Below are positions 11,148 through 20,537 of a stretch of 64,000 nucleotides of DNA, one piece after another. Origin of the DNA: Chelydra serpentina (Eukaryota > Chordata > Testudines > Chelydridae); NCBI GenBank assembly GCA_037349315.1, contig JBAIAC010000003.1:12338501-12402500 (forward strand), given 5' to 3'. The notes beneath the pieces are model-generated. The model saw nothing but the letters and a program-made list of their open reading frames with translations, did not search any database and was not told where the DNA came from. A program made the translations under genes and the position numbers. Numbering within the stretch: position 1 is the stretch's first letter; each line of letters begins with the position of its first letter.

Positions 11148-12800
11148 CTCTCAGACTGCTACAGGAAATTTCCCGCTGTCTTTAATGAGGAGTTTAGCCT
11201 GATTATGGGCTGTGAACTTTGCCTGAGTGGCTATATTAGCTTGTTCATCCTACCTCTGCACAAAATGGCCAGGGGGAAATGTAGGGTCACAATTGACCCC
11301 TTGCGCCAACACAGTGCCAGCACAGCACAGTGCCAACCAAGCATTATTCAGGGAGCAAAGTGGATCTGCTGAGACAATAATCCCTTTAAAGCTACACCCT
11401 TCCCAAGCATGCAGTAAGGAAAAGGACCAGACCACATCTCCATCCTTAGCAAGGGGGCCATAAAAAGAAAGACAAGGGGAACACCCCACCCCACAAAAGG
11501 AATTTGAAAACATTATCCCTGTGTGTTTATTTTCCACTTCTATGTCCTCCACTTTTTCCTTCGCCTGTGCATAATGAAGGACCTCATGTTCCATATTCAT
11601 GAATGACAGCTAAGTGAGTACACAGTATACAGCTGTAAAGAAAGTCAGCAGATCACTTTACAAAGATCAAATAGCGCAGCAGAGGTGCCTGGCATGTTTA
11701 CAAGAGAGCAAGAAATGAGCAAAGAGGTACAGTACACCTTAGCTCGGTGATGTGATCACAAGTTAAGGACCTTGTCAATAGTTTATTCAAATGTTGTAGT
11801 GGTTGCATATATAAATAGCACACCTGGCATCCAATTTGCTTAGGACCTGGATACATAATTCATGCTTAAAGAGACATGACCAACTTGAAATCTATTCTAT
11901 TTTTTTTAAAAGTGAGTTAAAGATAGTTTCAGGTACTACACATTTGCCAGTTTTGCCATTTTATTCTTATTTTCCAATAAAGAAAAATGTTTTTTTCTTC
12001 CCTGATCCTGTGTGAAAAACACACACAAAAACAATGGTGGAAACCGTCTAACTAAATATAGAGGAGAAACAGAAAATTACTCTTTGCAAAGTGCTGCAAA
12101 ACTGTGAAGTGAAGACACTGAACAGAATAAAAAACATTTTTTCCTCTCAATCATAGTTATTTCAGGTGTTTCTTGTAACAGCAGGTTAAAAGAAGTTAGG
12201 CAGGTAGATGATTTTGAAGTGGACGGTGTTCCGTTTAGAGCACACAGATCCTCTTTCTAAGAGCTGTTTTTATAAGGTCGAGGGTGTGGGTGACAGCACA
12301 ACAGTGAGGGACACTGTGCATAATCAGCATTCTCTCTAAATTATGTTTTTCTGTATTATTTACAAAGGTGTCGAATGCCTAAAGGTTTCCACCAGATTAA
12401 TTTGCCATCTCACTGTATTTAAGGCTGGAACATGAAACTTTTAAAAATTGGTACCTCTGTACTCTGACAGCATGACAATGTCTTGTACTGCCTAAGGCAA
12501 GGATATACTTAGCATGCTATGAAAAATAAACTCCAAAGTATCATCTCATAGCTAACCAACCATTTCATAGGGTAGATTTTACTATCCTGGTCTTAATGAA
12601 AAGAACACCAGATAAGAATTGAGATTAGTGTGGTCCATCTTATCCTAGCGTAGGGGGAAAGTCCAGAGAATAATAAAACAACAATAGTAATGATGACAGA
12701 TACTTCTATTGCAACTTTTGGCCAAGGATTCCCTAAAGTGTTTTACAGATTTTATACGATCATTTTGCCCATCACTGAAAAGCAGCCACCTCAGCATTAA
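11148..12800. other. Unique AT-rich non-coding DNA
   Basis: No supported gene. Contains runs such as tttttttaaaa near 11900 and ttccaataaagaaaaatg near 11975, without transcription-unit context. Confidence 0.4.
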
Positions 12801-13047
12801 GGCCCGAATTCAACAAGGCACATAAACAACTAATTAAAGGTAGGCAGGTACTTAACTATTTTGCTGAATCAAAGTCTGAACAGCGACATTATACAACAGT
12901 TCTGAGTGGGAAGTGAATTAGAATGCCATAGTGAGTGTAGCAGGGTGGAACCCTGCTCCTGCCCGGAGGGGCTGGAAATAGCCCTGGGAGAGGGCTGATT
13001 GGCAAGGAAGCCACAGGTGTGGCTTGTTAATCAGGGCCCAGCTGGCC

Positions 13048-13055
13048 CTTATAAG
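13048..13055 (+). promoter_or_regulatory. TATA-like box of the solo LTR
   Basis: The string cttataag sits about 115 bp inside the LTR in a GC-rich context, the position expected for a U3 core promoter. Confidence 0.45.
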
Positions 13056-13514
13056 AGGGCAGTGGGCCTGGAGCAGAGAGACTCTCTCTCTGTCTTCAGA
13101 GAGGGAAGGGCCTGGCTGCAGGGACCTGACCAGGTACCTAGGATGGAGCAGGGCTGGGGAAGGCCAGAGGAGCTGGGGAGCTCCGGCCTGAGAAAGCCCC
13201 AGGCTGCGGCCTAGGGTTAGGCCCACTAGGTACTGGGGTTGCGGGGGCGACCCACGGGTAGGCTGAGGCAGCAGGTCCAAACCCCCTTTGCCTGTGATGA
13301 GTGGCTTATACTGCAGTCTGCCCCAGGGCGCGGGGGCTAGCTGGTGACTGGCAGTAGCCTACGACTGAGGCGAGGTGGGGATAGTGGGTTGGGGGTTCCC
13401 CTGGGGGAGGGGAGACCCAGATCTAAGGGTACTGCCAGGGGGGCAGCACCCCAGTTGAAAGGGGCACCGGGTCCTGGGAGGGACACGGGCCCGAGTGGAC
13501 AGGCGGATCACTGG

Positions 13515-13528
13515 CCTGCAGAGGGCGC
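13515..13528 (+). promoter_or_regulatory. CTCF-like motif 1 in LTR
   Basis: cctgcagagggcgc matches the vertebrate CTCF core CCASYAGRKGGCRC at 13 of 14 positions (T for A at position 3). Confidence 0.4.
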
Positions 13529-13560
13529 TCCAGGGCTGGACGAGCTAATTCCCGGAGAAA

Positions 13561-13574
13561 CCAGCAGGAGGCGC
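13561..13574 (+). promoter_or_regulatory. CTCF-like motif 2 in LTR
   Basis: ccagcaggaggcgc matches CCASYAGRKGGCRC at 13 of 14 positions (A at the K position). It is in the same orientation as motif 1 and starts 46 bp downstream. Confidence 0.4.
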
Positions 13575-13678
13575 CGCAGGGGTGGTCCGGCCCTGCTACA
13601 GTGAGTCAGAACAGTAGGGAAATTTTGAGGAAGTAGAAAGTAATTACTTAGTGGAATTTGGTCTGGATACTGAGACTC

Positions 13679-13970
13679 AGGGCTAGTCTACACTACCCGC
13701 CAATTCGGCGGGTAGCAATCGATCTTTTGGGGATGGATTTATCGCGTCTAATCTAGACGCGATAAATCGATCCCAGAACGCGCTCCCCGTCGACGCCGGT
13801 AATCCACCCCGACGCGAGGCGGAAGCGGAGTCGACGGGGGAGCGCCAGCCTTCGACATTGCAGTGTCCTCACGGCGAGGTAAGTCGAGCGAGGTACGTCG
13901 ACTTCAGCTACTTGCATACCTTACATCGACACCTCCCCCCCCGTAGTGTAGACCTGCCCTACGTAAGCCA
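13679..13970. mobile_element. CpG-rich Harbinger-like MITE
   Basis: Termini agggctagtctacactac and gtagtgtagacctgccct are inverted repeats. The interior holds a gatttatcgcgtc / gacgcgataaatc hairpin, then gtcgacgggggagc. The same modules in the same order occur at 29700-29995 and 52719-52995. No transposase. The Harbinger assignment rests on TTA/TAA duplications at related copies, not on this one. Confidence 0.7.
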
Positions 13971-14077
13971 CTCTGCCATAAAGTGCTTTGGGATGTGGAT
14001 GTATGAATATATGTATGTATATCAAATATGGATTCATACACATGTGGATCCATATGTAGGAAACTTAAGGTTGCTCA

Positions 14078-14152
14078 AGAAGGAGATTTTCAAAAGCACC
14101 TGGGACATGTGGTCCTAAATCTCTTGGGCCCTTTTGAAAAGTATCCCCCCAA
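14078..14152. repeat. Short palindromic 'ttttcaaaag' repeat
   Basis: agattttcaaaagcacctggg on the left and gggcccttttgaaaagtatc on the right form an imperfect inverted repeat. A shortened member of the family at 19656-19841. Confidence 0.5.
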
Positions 14153-15044
14153 AATCTAGGAACTCACCAGTCAAGCCTATGATTACATGCAGCTCAATAT
14201 AATATACTTCTCCTGCCACTTCATAGTCAATACAAAACACCCTCAGATGCCTCAGTTTCCCCAAACAACTTTCATTACATTCAACCATGTGCACACCAGC
14301 ATCGCTTGACATTCACAAACGCACAGCCCTAACCCAGCTGGATTAAGATACTGTTGTTTGTACATGAGCATTGCAACACAATGCAACAAATTGTGCATTT
14401 GGGGCCTTATCCATAGTCCACTGAGGTCAATGGGAAGACGTCCACTGACTTGAATTGACTTTGAATCAGGCTTTCGAATGTGGATTGTGAGGAACAGGAT
14501 GCTGTTGTGGAACCTCAGTAGTGGATGAGCAAGCTCCATTGCTCAGGCAGCCGTGGCTGGATTGCTCTCCTCTTCCTGTCACTTATTGATCACATGGGTT
14601 AGGGCATGGTAGGAGAGAACAGACAGCAAGAGAAAGCTGAAGCCAAAGTATCTGGAGGAGCCAAGCTTGGCTCTACTTGTAAGGAATCTTGTCAGCCTGG
14701 TGACCCTCTTGTGGCTTGCTAGAGAGGAACCTTCAAAGTGACATCGGAATGGCGATTCCCTTGGTAAAAGAGGGTCCTGTCCCATGGAGGATGCAAACGG
14801 GGGCATGGATGTTGTTGAGGAGACAGAGGTAGGGCTAGAAAGAGCCTGGTTAGTGTGGTAGTGGGCAGCCAGGGAGGACGACAAGGTGGGAGGACCAGCA
14901 AATGTAACCACTCAGGAAAGATATCTGGGCATCACTGTGGACACCTGAGCAGAGACCCTTGATCTCCAGGCAGGTGTGGCGATCAAAAGGCAACTCAGAT
15001 CTGTCTTAAGTACTTACCTGGCCCCATTACCGCAGGATCTGAGC

Positions 15045-15352
15045 ATGACACCATTTTTAATGCATTATTCTCCCAACACCCTTGTGAAGCAGGGAAGTGC
15101 TCTTACCCCATTGCACAGATAGGGAGCAAAGAGACTACGGCCCAGATCCACAAAGCTATTTAGGTTCCTAACATCCTCTGATGTCAGATCACATCATTTG
15201 AAATCAATGGAAGTTAGGAGCCTAAATAGCTTTGTGCGTCTGGGCCAAAGCGACTGGCTGCAGGTCAGACAGGAAGCCCGTGGTAAAACAGGGAACTCAA
15301 CTCTGGTTTCTAGAGTCCCAGGCTGGTACCCTAACCACTGGACTAGCCTTCC
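15045..15352 (-). repeat. MIR/core-SINE split by a palindromic MITE
   Basis: The left part has cccaacacccttgtgaagcag and ttgcacagatagggagcaaag; the right part resumes with gcgactggctgcaggtcag, aggaagcccgtgg and ccctaaccactgg. Together they make one minus-strand MIR. The gap between them is the 108-bp palindrome at 15139-15246. Confidence 0.8.
15139..15246. mobile_element. Palindromic MITE nested in MIR
   Basis: A 34-bp left arm beginning ggcccagatccacaaagc pairs with the right arm ending gctttgtgcgtctgggcc; 31 of 34 positions match. It splits the MIR body in two, so it is younger than the MIR. No clear target duplication is visible. Confidence 0.75.
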
Positions 15353-15602
15353 TCACTCATAGTAAGATGCATAAGGAATGGGATAGAGAATGAGACAGGC
15401 AATTTTGTAACCCCCTCATATCAACTGAATTCTGGTCACCGCGCCTCAAAGCAAATTACAGTGGTGGGGTTCAGACACTTCCCACCTGAAGAGACTTCCA
15501 GGGGAAGAAAAACTAAAAATATTGGGACAGCTTAGCACAGAGTGAATAGAAATAAAAGGGTACACAAGTGAGGTATGCAAAATAATTAACAGTATTCAGA
15601 AG

Positions 15603-15687
15603 AAGCGACAAAGAGTCCTGTGGGACCTTATAGACTAACAGACATATTGGAGCATAAGCTTTCGTGGGTGAATACCCACTTCGTCGG
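15603..15687. mobile_element. Single-arm copy of the foldback family
   Basis: Contains gcgacaaagagtcctgtggg, ccttatagactaacagac, ggagcataagctttcgtggg and aatacccacttcgtcgg, the left arm of the palindrome at 62.1 kb. The 9-mer attcagaag borders both ends (15594-15602 and 15688-15696). Only about 85 bp inserted, and the outer end with the gtatcagaggggtag module is absent. Confidence 0.75.
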
Positions 15688-15804
15688 ATTCAGAAGGTAA
15701 AAGAGGCGCTCCAATCTATCCTTTATCAAATATGAGACCAAGGGAATATTCAGTGAAATAGAAAGGTGCAAATGTGGGACTGATTAGAGGGGTTTGTTTT
15801 GTTT

Positions 15805-15808
<4 letters not shown>

Positions 15809-15838
<30 letters not shown>
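15809..15838. repeat. (AC)n microsatellite
   Basis: About 30 bp of uninterrupted AC dinucleotides. Overlapping His/Thr or Cys/Val open frames are artefacts of the repeat. Confidence 0.95.
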
Positions 15839-15839
<1 letters not shown>

Positions 15840-18100
15840 ATGGCACAGCACATAATTAACTTACGGAACTCAATGCCACAAGACATTGCTGGGGTCAAGG
15901 GCTTATTAGGTTTCATAAAATGGTTAGACATTTGTATGGATAATGAGAGCATCCACAAGTGCATTCAATAGGATGTTAAGCCACACTTAGAAAGGATAGA
16001 AACCTTAATGTTTTAGGACACAAGCCAGCCACTTCTCCGTTCCCACTGGTCAGGCAGATAGCATTGGAGAAGAGACTTTGCTAGTGGATCTGGGCATTTC
16101 TTTTGACTTTTCTGTGCACAGCTAAGTCCAGTTATAATAGGAAGAATTCTCTGTGTGCTTTGTGTGTGTGCGAGAGAGACAAGTTTGGAGTTTGATGGGA
16201 TTGCTACAAGGATGCAAAATGAACCAGACTCTTGGGGAACATTTTTTAAAATGATATTTCAAGTTTTTCTCTATGAAAGCTAGTAAATAGTCTAACAATC
16301 AAACACTGCAGAAAATCCAATTGTGCCCCTAAGAGTTATTGGGCTAAATTTGGAGGCTAAATTCAATTATTAAAACATAAAATAGAGAGACATCCATTTG
16401 TTGCCTTTTTCATCAGTCAAGCTGCTGTTCCTATGTCTTATAAACCATCCCTGTTTCTGTCCCTTATATAAGTTGCAACTGCTCCTTGCAGTCAAACGTG
16501 GAAGGGACATGCAGGTCCAAAATGTACACCCTTCAACACTTTGGCATGTAGATTTATAAGTAAACTTTAGAACATAAAAACCATTGCTGAATGATAAATT
16601 TGCCCTGAGTAACCAAACATTTTCTCATGCATTTATAATCACTCTAGAAAATAAATAAATAAATAAAGAATGAAGTGGAACCATTTAAAAATTCATGTTG
16701 TGATTCTTCATTACTGGAATAAACTTACTCAGTAGTGACAAAGACCTGCCTAATTCCAGAAGAAAGAGGAGTGGGAATATCTTCTCAGAAAATAAAAAGA
16801 GGCCATTGTGGATTACAAACACCGTTTTTCAGATTTTTCCCTATGAGCCTAAAAGCACGTGAGCCAAGCAAGCTCACTGGATCTAACGGGTGTACTCATC
16901 CTCCACCAGATATATAACGGTTGTTTTCAAACTGTTCCGTCAAACACCGCAAACAAATCAGCCTCCTAGGGAATAAGGTCTGTAATTCATTTTTAAGAGG
17001 TTCAAAGAATTAAACAGAATTCAAACATGGAAACAAAAAGGACATATGCAAGACTTGCTCAGTTTTGTAGCATCCCATATATTTATAACAGCACAAAAAC
17101 AGGACAACCCATCTCAGATGTAAGCAAAAGTTACTAGGGATGTGACATAGGCAAGAAAGAGTTGTAAGTGAAAGTCAAATACAGCCATAAGAAAAGTATC
17201 CCTTTTCTATCTGTGCAGGAAAGGAGCACTTTATCCAGAACCTGAAATCAAGGGGCTCTTCGTTCAATTAAAACTGAAGGATCCAAGCTCACCTTCACCA
17301 GAGTAGTTACAACACAACCATGGCACAGAAGATCACTGGTATAAAAACTTTTCAGTTGCCTGTTACGATATGACTATTTCCACTATTTTGAGTGGAAGAA
17401 TTTCAGCATTATGGGCTAAGTATTAAGTTTCTTAAGAATGCTGCTCAGTGTCCCAGCCCTTCCATTGAACTTGTCAAGTTAACTTCTCAATAGCTGTTGA
17501 AGAGCAGTCCAGAAATACCAGTATGCTCAATTTTACAGTAGAGTGAGACTTCCCTGTGCATCTAAAATATATACATCCTTTTCATTACCAAACTATTTTA
17601 ACATGGATGTATATTTTGCCTATCAAAAGAAAATTCTGATGAATCTACCTCTAAACTTTTAAAGTGATAAATTCTTGGGACTAATTCTAGCCCATTTTGG
17701 TCACTAATAATGACTCCTCTTCAAAAAAGAATTATCAGAATCAGTCAAATATGCTTTAAAAAATGGGTCACTTGGCTAATATGTTTTATAAATTGGAATG
17801 TGGTTCTTTAAGTACACATTTGTACGAACAAAACAAAGCCAGAAAACAAAATTAAGGCTGTTCTCCAGTAAGGCTAAATATAGATCTTAGAACAAGCACT
17901 CAAGGTTTTGATTCAGTAACTCAAGCAATGATGTGATCAACTTAACAAAAATTTCAACAAGAATTCTTTATTTTAGTATAGCACCTTGAACACCTCAAGT
18001 GCTTTTGCATGTCAATTTTATTCTCTTCAGCCTGCCTTGCTGGAACTATGCTTCACCACTAAACTGATCAAAGGAAAATATAGAAAGCTTCAGCAGGTCA
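15840..18100. other. Unique AT-rich non-coding DNA
   Basis: No supported gene, RNA or recognised repeat apart from a short aaataaataaataaag run near 16650. The region is relatively free of insertions compared with the rest of the window. Confidence 0.4.
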
Positions 18101-18175
18101 TAGAATCATAGAATCTCAGGGTTGGAAGGGACCTCAGGAGGTCATCTAGTCCAACCCCCTGCTCAAAGCAGGACC
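18101..18175 (-). mobile_element. CR1 LINE 3' end (about 75 bp)
   Basis: atagaatcatagaatctcag through ctgctcaaagcaggacca, identical in form to the CR1 tail at 10623 and even shorter. The truncation point lies just after the internal gctcaaagcagg hairpin. Confidence 0.9.
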
Positions 18176-18526
18176 ATGAGATTATACAGATTGGGATATC
18201 CAGAACTGGCACCAAAAGAAAACTGTGAAAGTTTGGCTGTCTGGACAATCTACATATCACCTATTAATTGCTACACTGACTCATGATTGCCTGAGACCAA
18301 TATGGTAGCCTTTTAGGCACAAGATGTTACACTGGTTATGAGAGATAATAACATGCACCACGGTTTCCTCCAATATTACCTCTAATTTTTTTCCATCCAT
18401 GTACAGAATGAATTTTGTTATGTGCACCAAATTATCGAGGTAATGTGCGGATGTGCGCCCCCAGTAGAAACAGAAAACCTAGATAATACATATTTTTAAA
18501 AAGTTACCAGCCAGGACAGGTTAAGC

Positions 18527-18833
18527 CAGGGATCTCAAACTCAAATCACCACGAGGGCCACATGAGAACTAGTAAATTGGCCCGAGGGCTGCATCACTGA
18601 AATCTTTTCATACAATGATACAAAAGTATAGTCAAAAATGAAAAAAATGAAGAGTATTCTCTTTAGTATTCTATTAAAAGTCAATGTATTAACTTTTTAA
18701 AACTGTAATGCAAAGAGGGGTTTTAATAAAATATAAACACTCAGTAATGTTTGGAGCTTGGCTGCCAGTGGAGTCGGCACCTATGGCGGGCTGCAGGAAA
18801 TAACTCCCGCGGGCTGCGTGTTTGAGACCCCTG
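18527..18833. mobile_element. Non-autonomous hAT element with perfect 8-bp TSD
   Basis: Terminal repeats cagggatctcaaactc and tgtttgagacccctg, in CAG...CTG form, are flanked by ggttaagc on both sides (18519-18526 and 18834-18841). It is 307 bp long and non-coding. Internal text such as gagggccacatgag and gcgggctgc is typical of non-autonomous hAT copies. Confidence 0.9.
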
Positions 18834-19027
18834 GGTTAAGCATTTTAGAACTCACTACTCGAGGAATTAAATTTAAGCCCAAGAGAGAAATAAAAATTAT
18901 GAAACGAATAGACCAGTCAAAAAACTCAAACAGCACTTTGAAAAAATAAAATTACAGAGAATATATGTGCATTGCAGGAAGTACCAAGAAGTAACAACAA
19001 CACAAGTATGTGTTGGGAGGTGAGTGT

Positions 19028-19067
<40 letters not shown>

Positions 19068-19150
19068 GTGTGCACGCATGCGTGTGAAAGAGACACACAC
19101 AGTGTGAATGCGTGTCTGAGAGACACACAGTGTGAGTGTGTGAGAGAGAC
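19028..19150. repeat. Microsatellite cluster (AG)n, (TG)n
   Basis: About 35 bp of AG repeat, then mixed gtgtgaaagagacacacac and gtgtctgagagacacac repeats. Open frames of Ser/Leu or His/Thr residues across it are artefacts. Confidence 0.95.
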
Positions 19151-19477
19151 CCACGTTGCCCCCTTTTAAGTATGTTGCCCTTATGAGTAGATTGGCACTC
19201 AAAGGAGACAGCAGCAGCCACCAGCAAGTTCCCTCTATCCCACTCCTGAGCTCTGTCACGTCCCATCTCCCCACTCTGCAGAGATGGGGTACGGGGAGGC
19301 AGGGGGGTGGGGGGAGTGAGAAACCCTGACATCAGCGCCTGCCCTCCCCTCTCTGCATAGCGAGCAGGAGACTCCCGGGAGCAGCTCGAAGGCAGAAGCA
19401 GCACAGCAGTGGGAGAAGAGGCATTGAAGTGCACGCAGCTTAGAGGGAACTTAGGTTTCCTCCCATTTATTGTTTGT

Positions 19478-19960
19478 ATTATGGTAGCAGTTAGGAACCT
19501 CAATCGAGATCAGGGCCCCATTGTACTGTACATAGACTCAGTAAAAGATCATCTCTGAACAGAAGGATAAACAATCAAGACAGTTCAGAGCAGGCACAGA
19601 CGAAGGAAGTATCATTACCCTTGTTTCACAGATGGGGAAATGAGACAAAGTTTATGGCCCAGATTTTCAAAAGGGACTAGAGATTTTGGGTCAGCTCATC
19701 CAACGAGACACACCTTGAAGTGGCCTGATTTTCAGAAGGCGTTGAAAACCTCTCAAAATCAAGCCCTTGTGAGATGCTTCCAATTAGGCACCCATAAACT
19801 GAGGTATCCAATGTCAATAGTCACTTCTGAAAATTTGGGCCTATCTGACTTGCTCAAGGTCACACAGAAAACCTATGTCAGAGCCAGGAAATGAAAACAG
19901 ATCTCCTGAATCCCAGTTTAGCAACTTAACCACAAGACCAGCCTTCCTCTTTGAATCCGA
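19478..19960 (-). repeat. Core-SINE/MIR split by a palindromic MITE
   Basis: The left part holds gatcagggccccattgtact and ttacccttgtttcacagatg, ggggaaatgagacaaag. The right part resumes gacttgctcaaggtcacac, agagccaggaaatg, ctcctgaatcccag, ending cttaaccacaagaccagcc. The two halves form one minus-strand SINE, interrupted at 19656-19841. Confidence 0.75.
19656..19841. mobile_element. Palindromic MITE nested in core-SINE
   Basis: The left end ggcccagattttcaaaaggg pairs with the right end acttctgaaaatttgggcc. The trinucleotide tat lies immediately outside both ends, a possible 3-bp target duplication. Best-preserved member here of a family with shorter relics at 7285, 14078, 29498, 30376, 42215, 60506 and 62560. 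Confidence 0.7.
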
Positions 19961-20356
19961 AACGAGGGATATTAAACCAACGGTTTTCTTGTGTAAAGAC
20001 ATTTTATGTACCTTTCTAGGAAGAAACAATCTTTACCAATATTACCTGGAATTGGTTGGTGGTGAACATACCAGTTTGGCGTGTATCCCTGTGCCAACAC
20101 AGCAGGATGTACAATCTCACATAAGGATGCAGAACTTCCCAGCTGACCCACCATGCTGTTAACAGGTGTTAAAAGCCCAAATAAAATCCCTGCTGACTAA
20201 TCGAGGCAGGTGCAGCTTGTTAACTGTACCAGGGTATTAGGGAGGTGGGCATGACCCTCTGGTTGGGAGGAAATGGGCAGATGCAGAGAACCCTTGTAGG
20301 AACCCCAGGCATGGGAGGGAACACGTCATGGTGCTTCCTAGTGAGTTATCCCATGG

Positions 20357-20537
20357 AATTCACTAGCTCAGTGGTTTGAGCATTGACCTGCTAAACCCAG
20401 GGTTGTGAGTTCAATTCTTGAGGGGGCCATTTAGGGATCTGGGGCAAAAATTGGGGATTGGTCCTGCTTTGAGCAGGGGGTTGGACTAGATGACCACCTA
20501 AGGTCCCTTCCAACCCTGATATTCTATGATTCTATGA
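20357..20537 (+). mobile_element. tRNA-derived SINE with CR1 tail, copy 1
   Basis: The head carries the Pol III A box tagctcagtgg and B box region gtgagttcaattc. The body runs through gatctggggcaaaaattgg, and the tail ttggtcctgctttgagcagg to attctatgattctatga is the CR1 3' end. The first few head bases differ from copies 2 and 3. Confidence 0.9.

Larger units (their letters stand above)
12936..13600 (+). mobile_element. Solo LTR, 665 bp, with 5-bp TSD
   Basis: The ends form a perfect 10-bp inverted pair, tgtagcaggg and ccctgctaca, in TG...CA form. The 5-mer gtgag lies directly outside both ends (12931-12935 and 13601-13605). A TATA-like cttataag at 13048-13055 is followed about 25 bp later by a gagagactctctctctg stretch. 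The LTR is GC-rich and has no internal gag/pol, so it is a solo LTR, probably left by recombination. Whether it is Gypsy or retroviral is not decided by these features. Confidence 0.8.
18373..19455. mobile_element. Candidate DNA transposon enclosing a hAT MITE and microsatellites
   Basis: The left end attacctctaatttttttcc and right end gcttagagggaac share an inverted cctctaa core, and the left interior has a gttatgtgcaccaaatta stretch. The interior contains the younger hAT MITE 18527-18833 and a microsatellite cluster. The unity of this block is inferred from the end similarity only. Confidence 0.35.

Noticed and set aside
18952..19503. 183-codon minus-strand frame with Ser/Leu/His/Thr runs
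   Set aside because: Generated by translating the AG and TG microsatellites.
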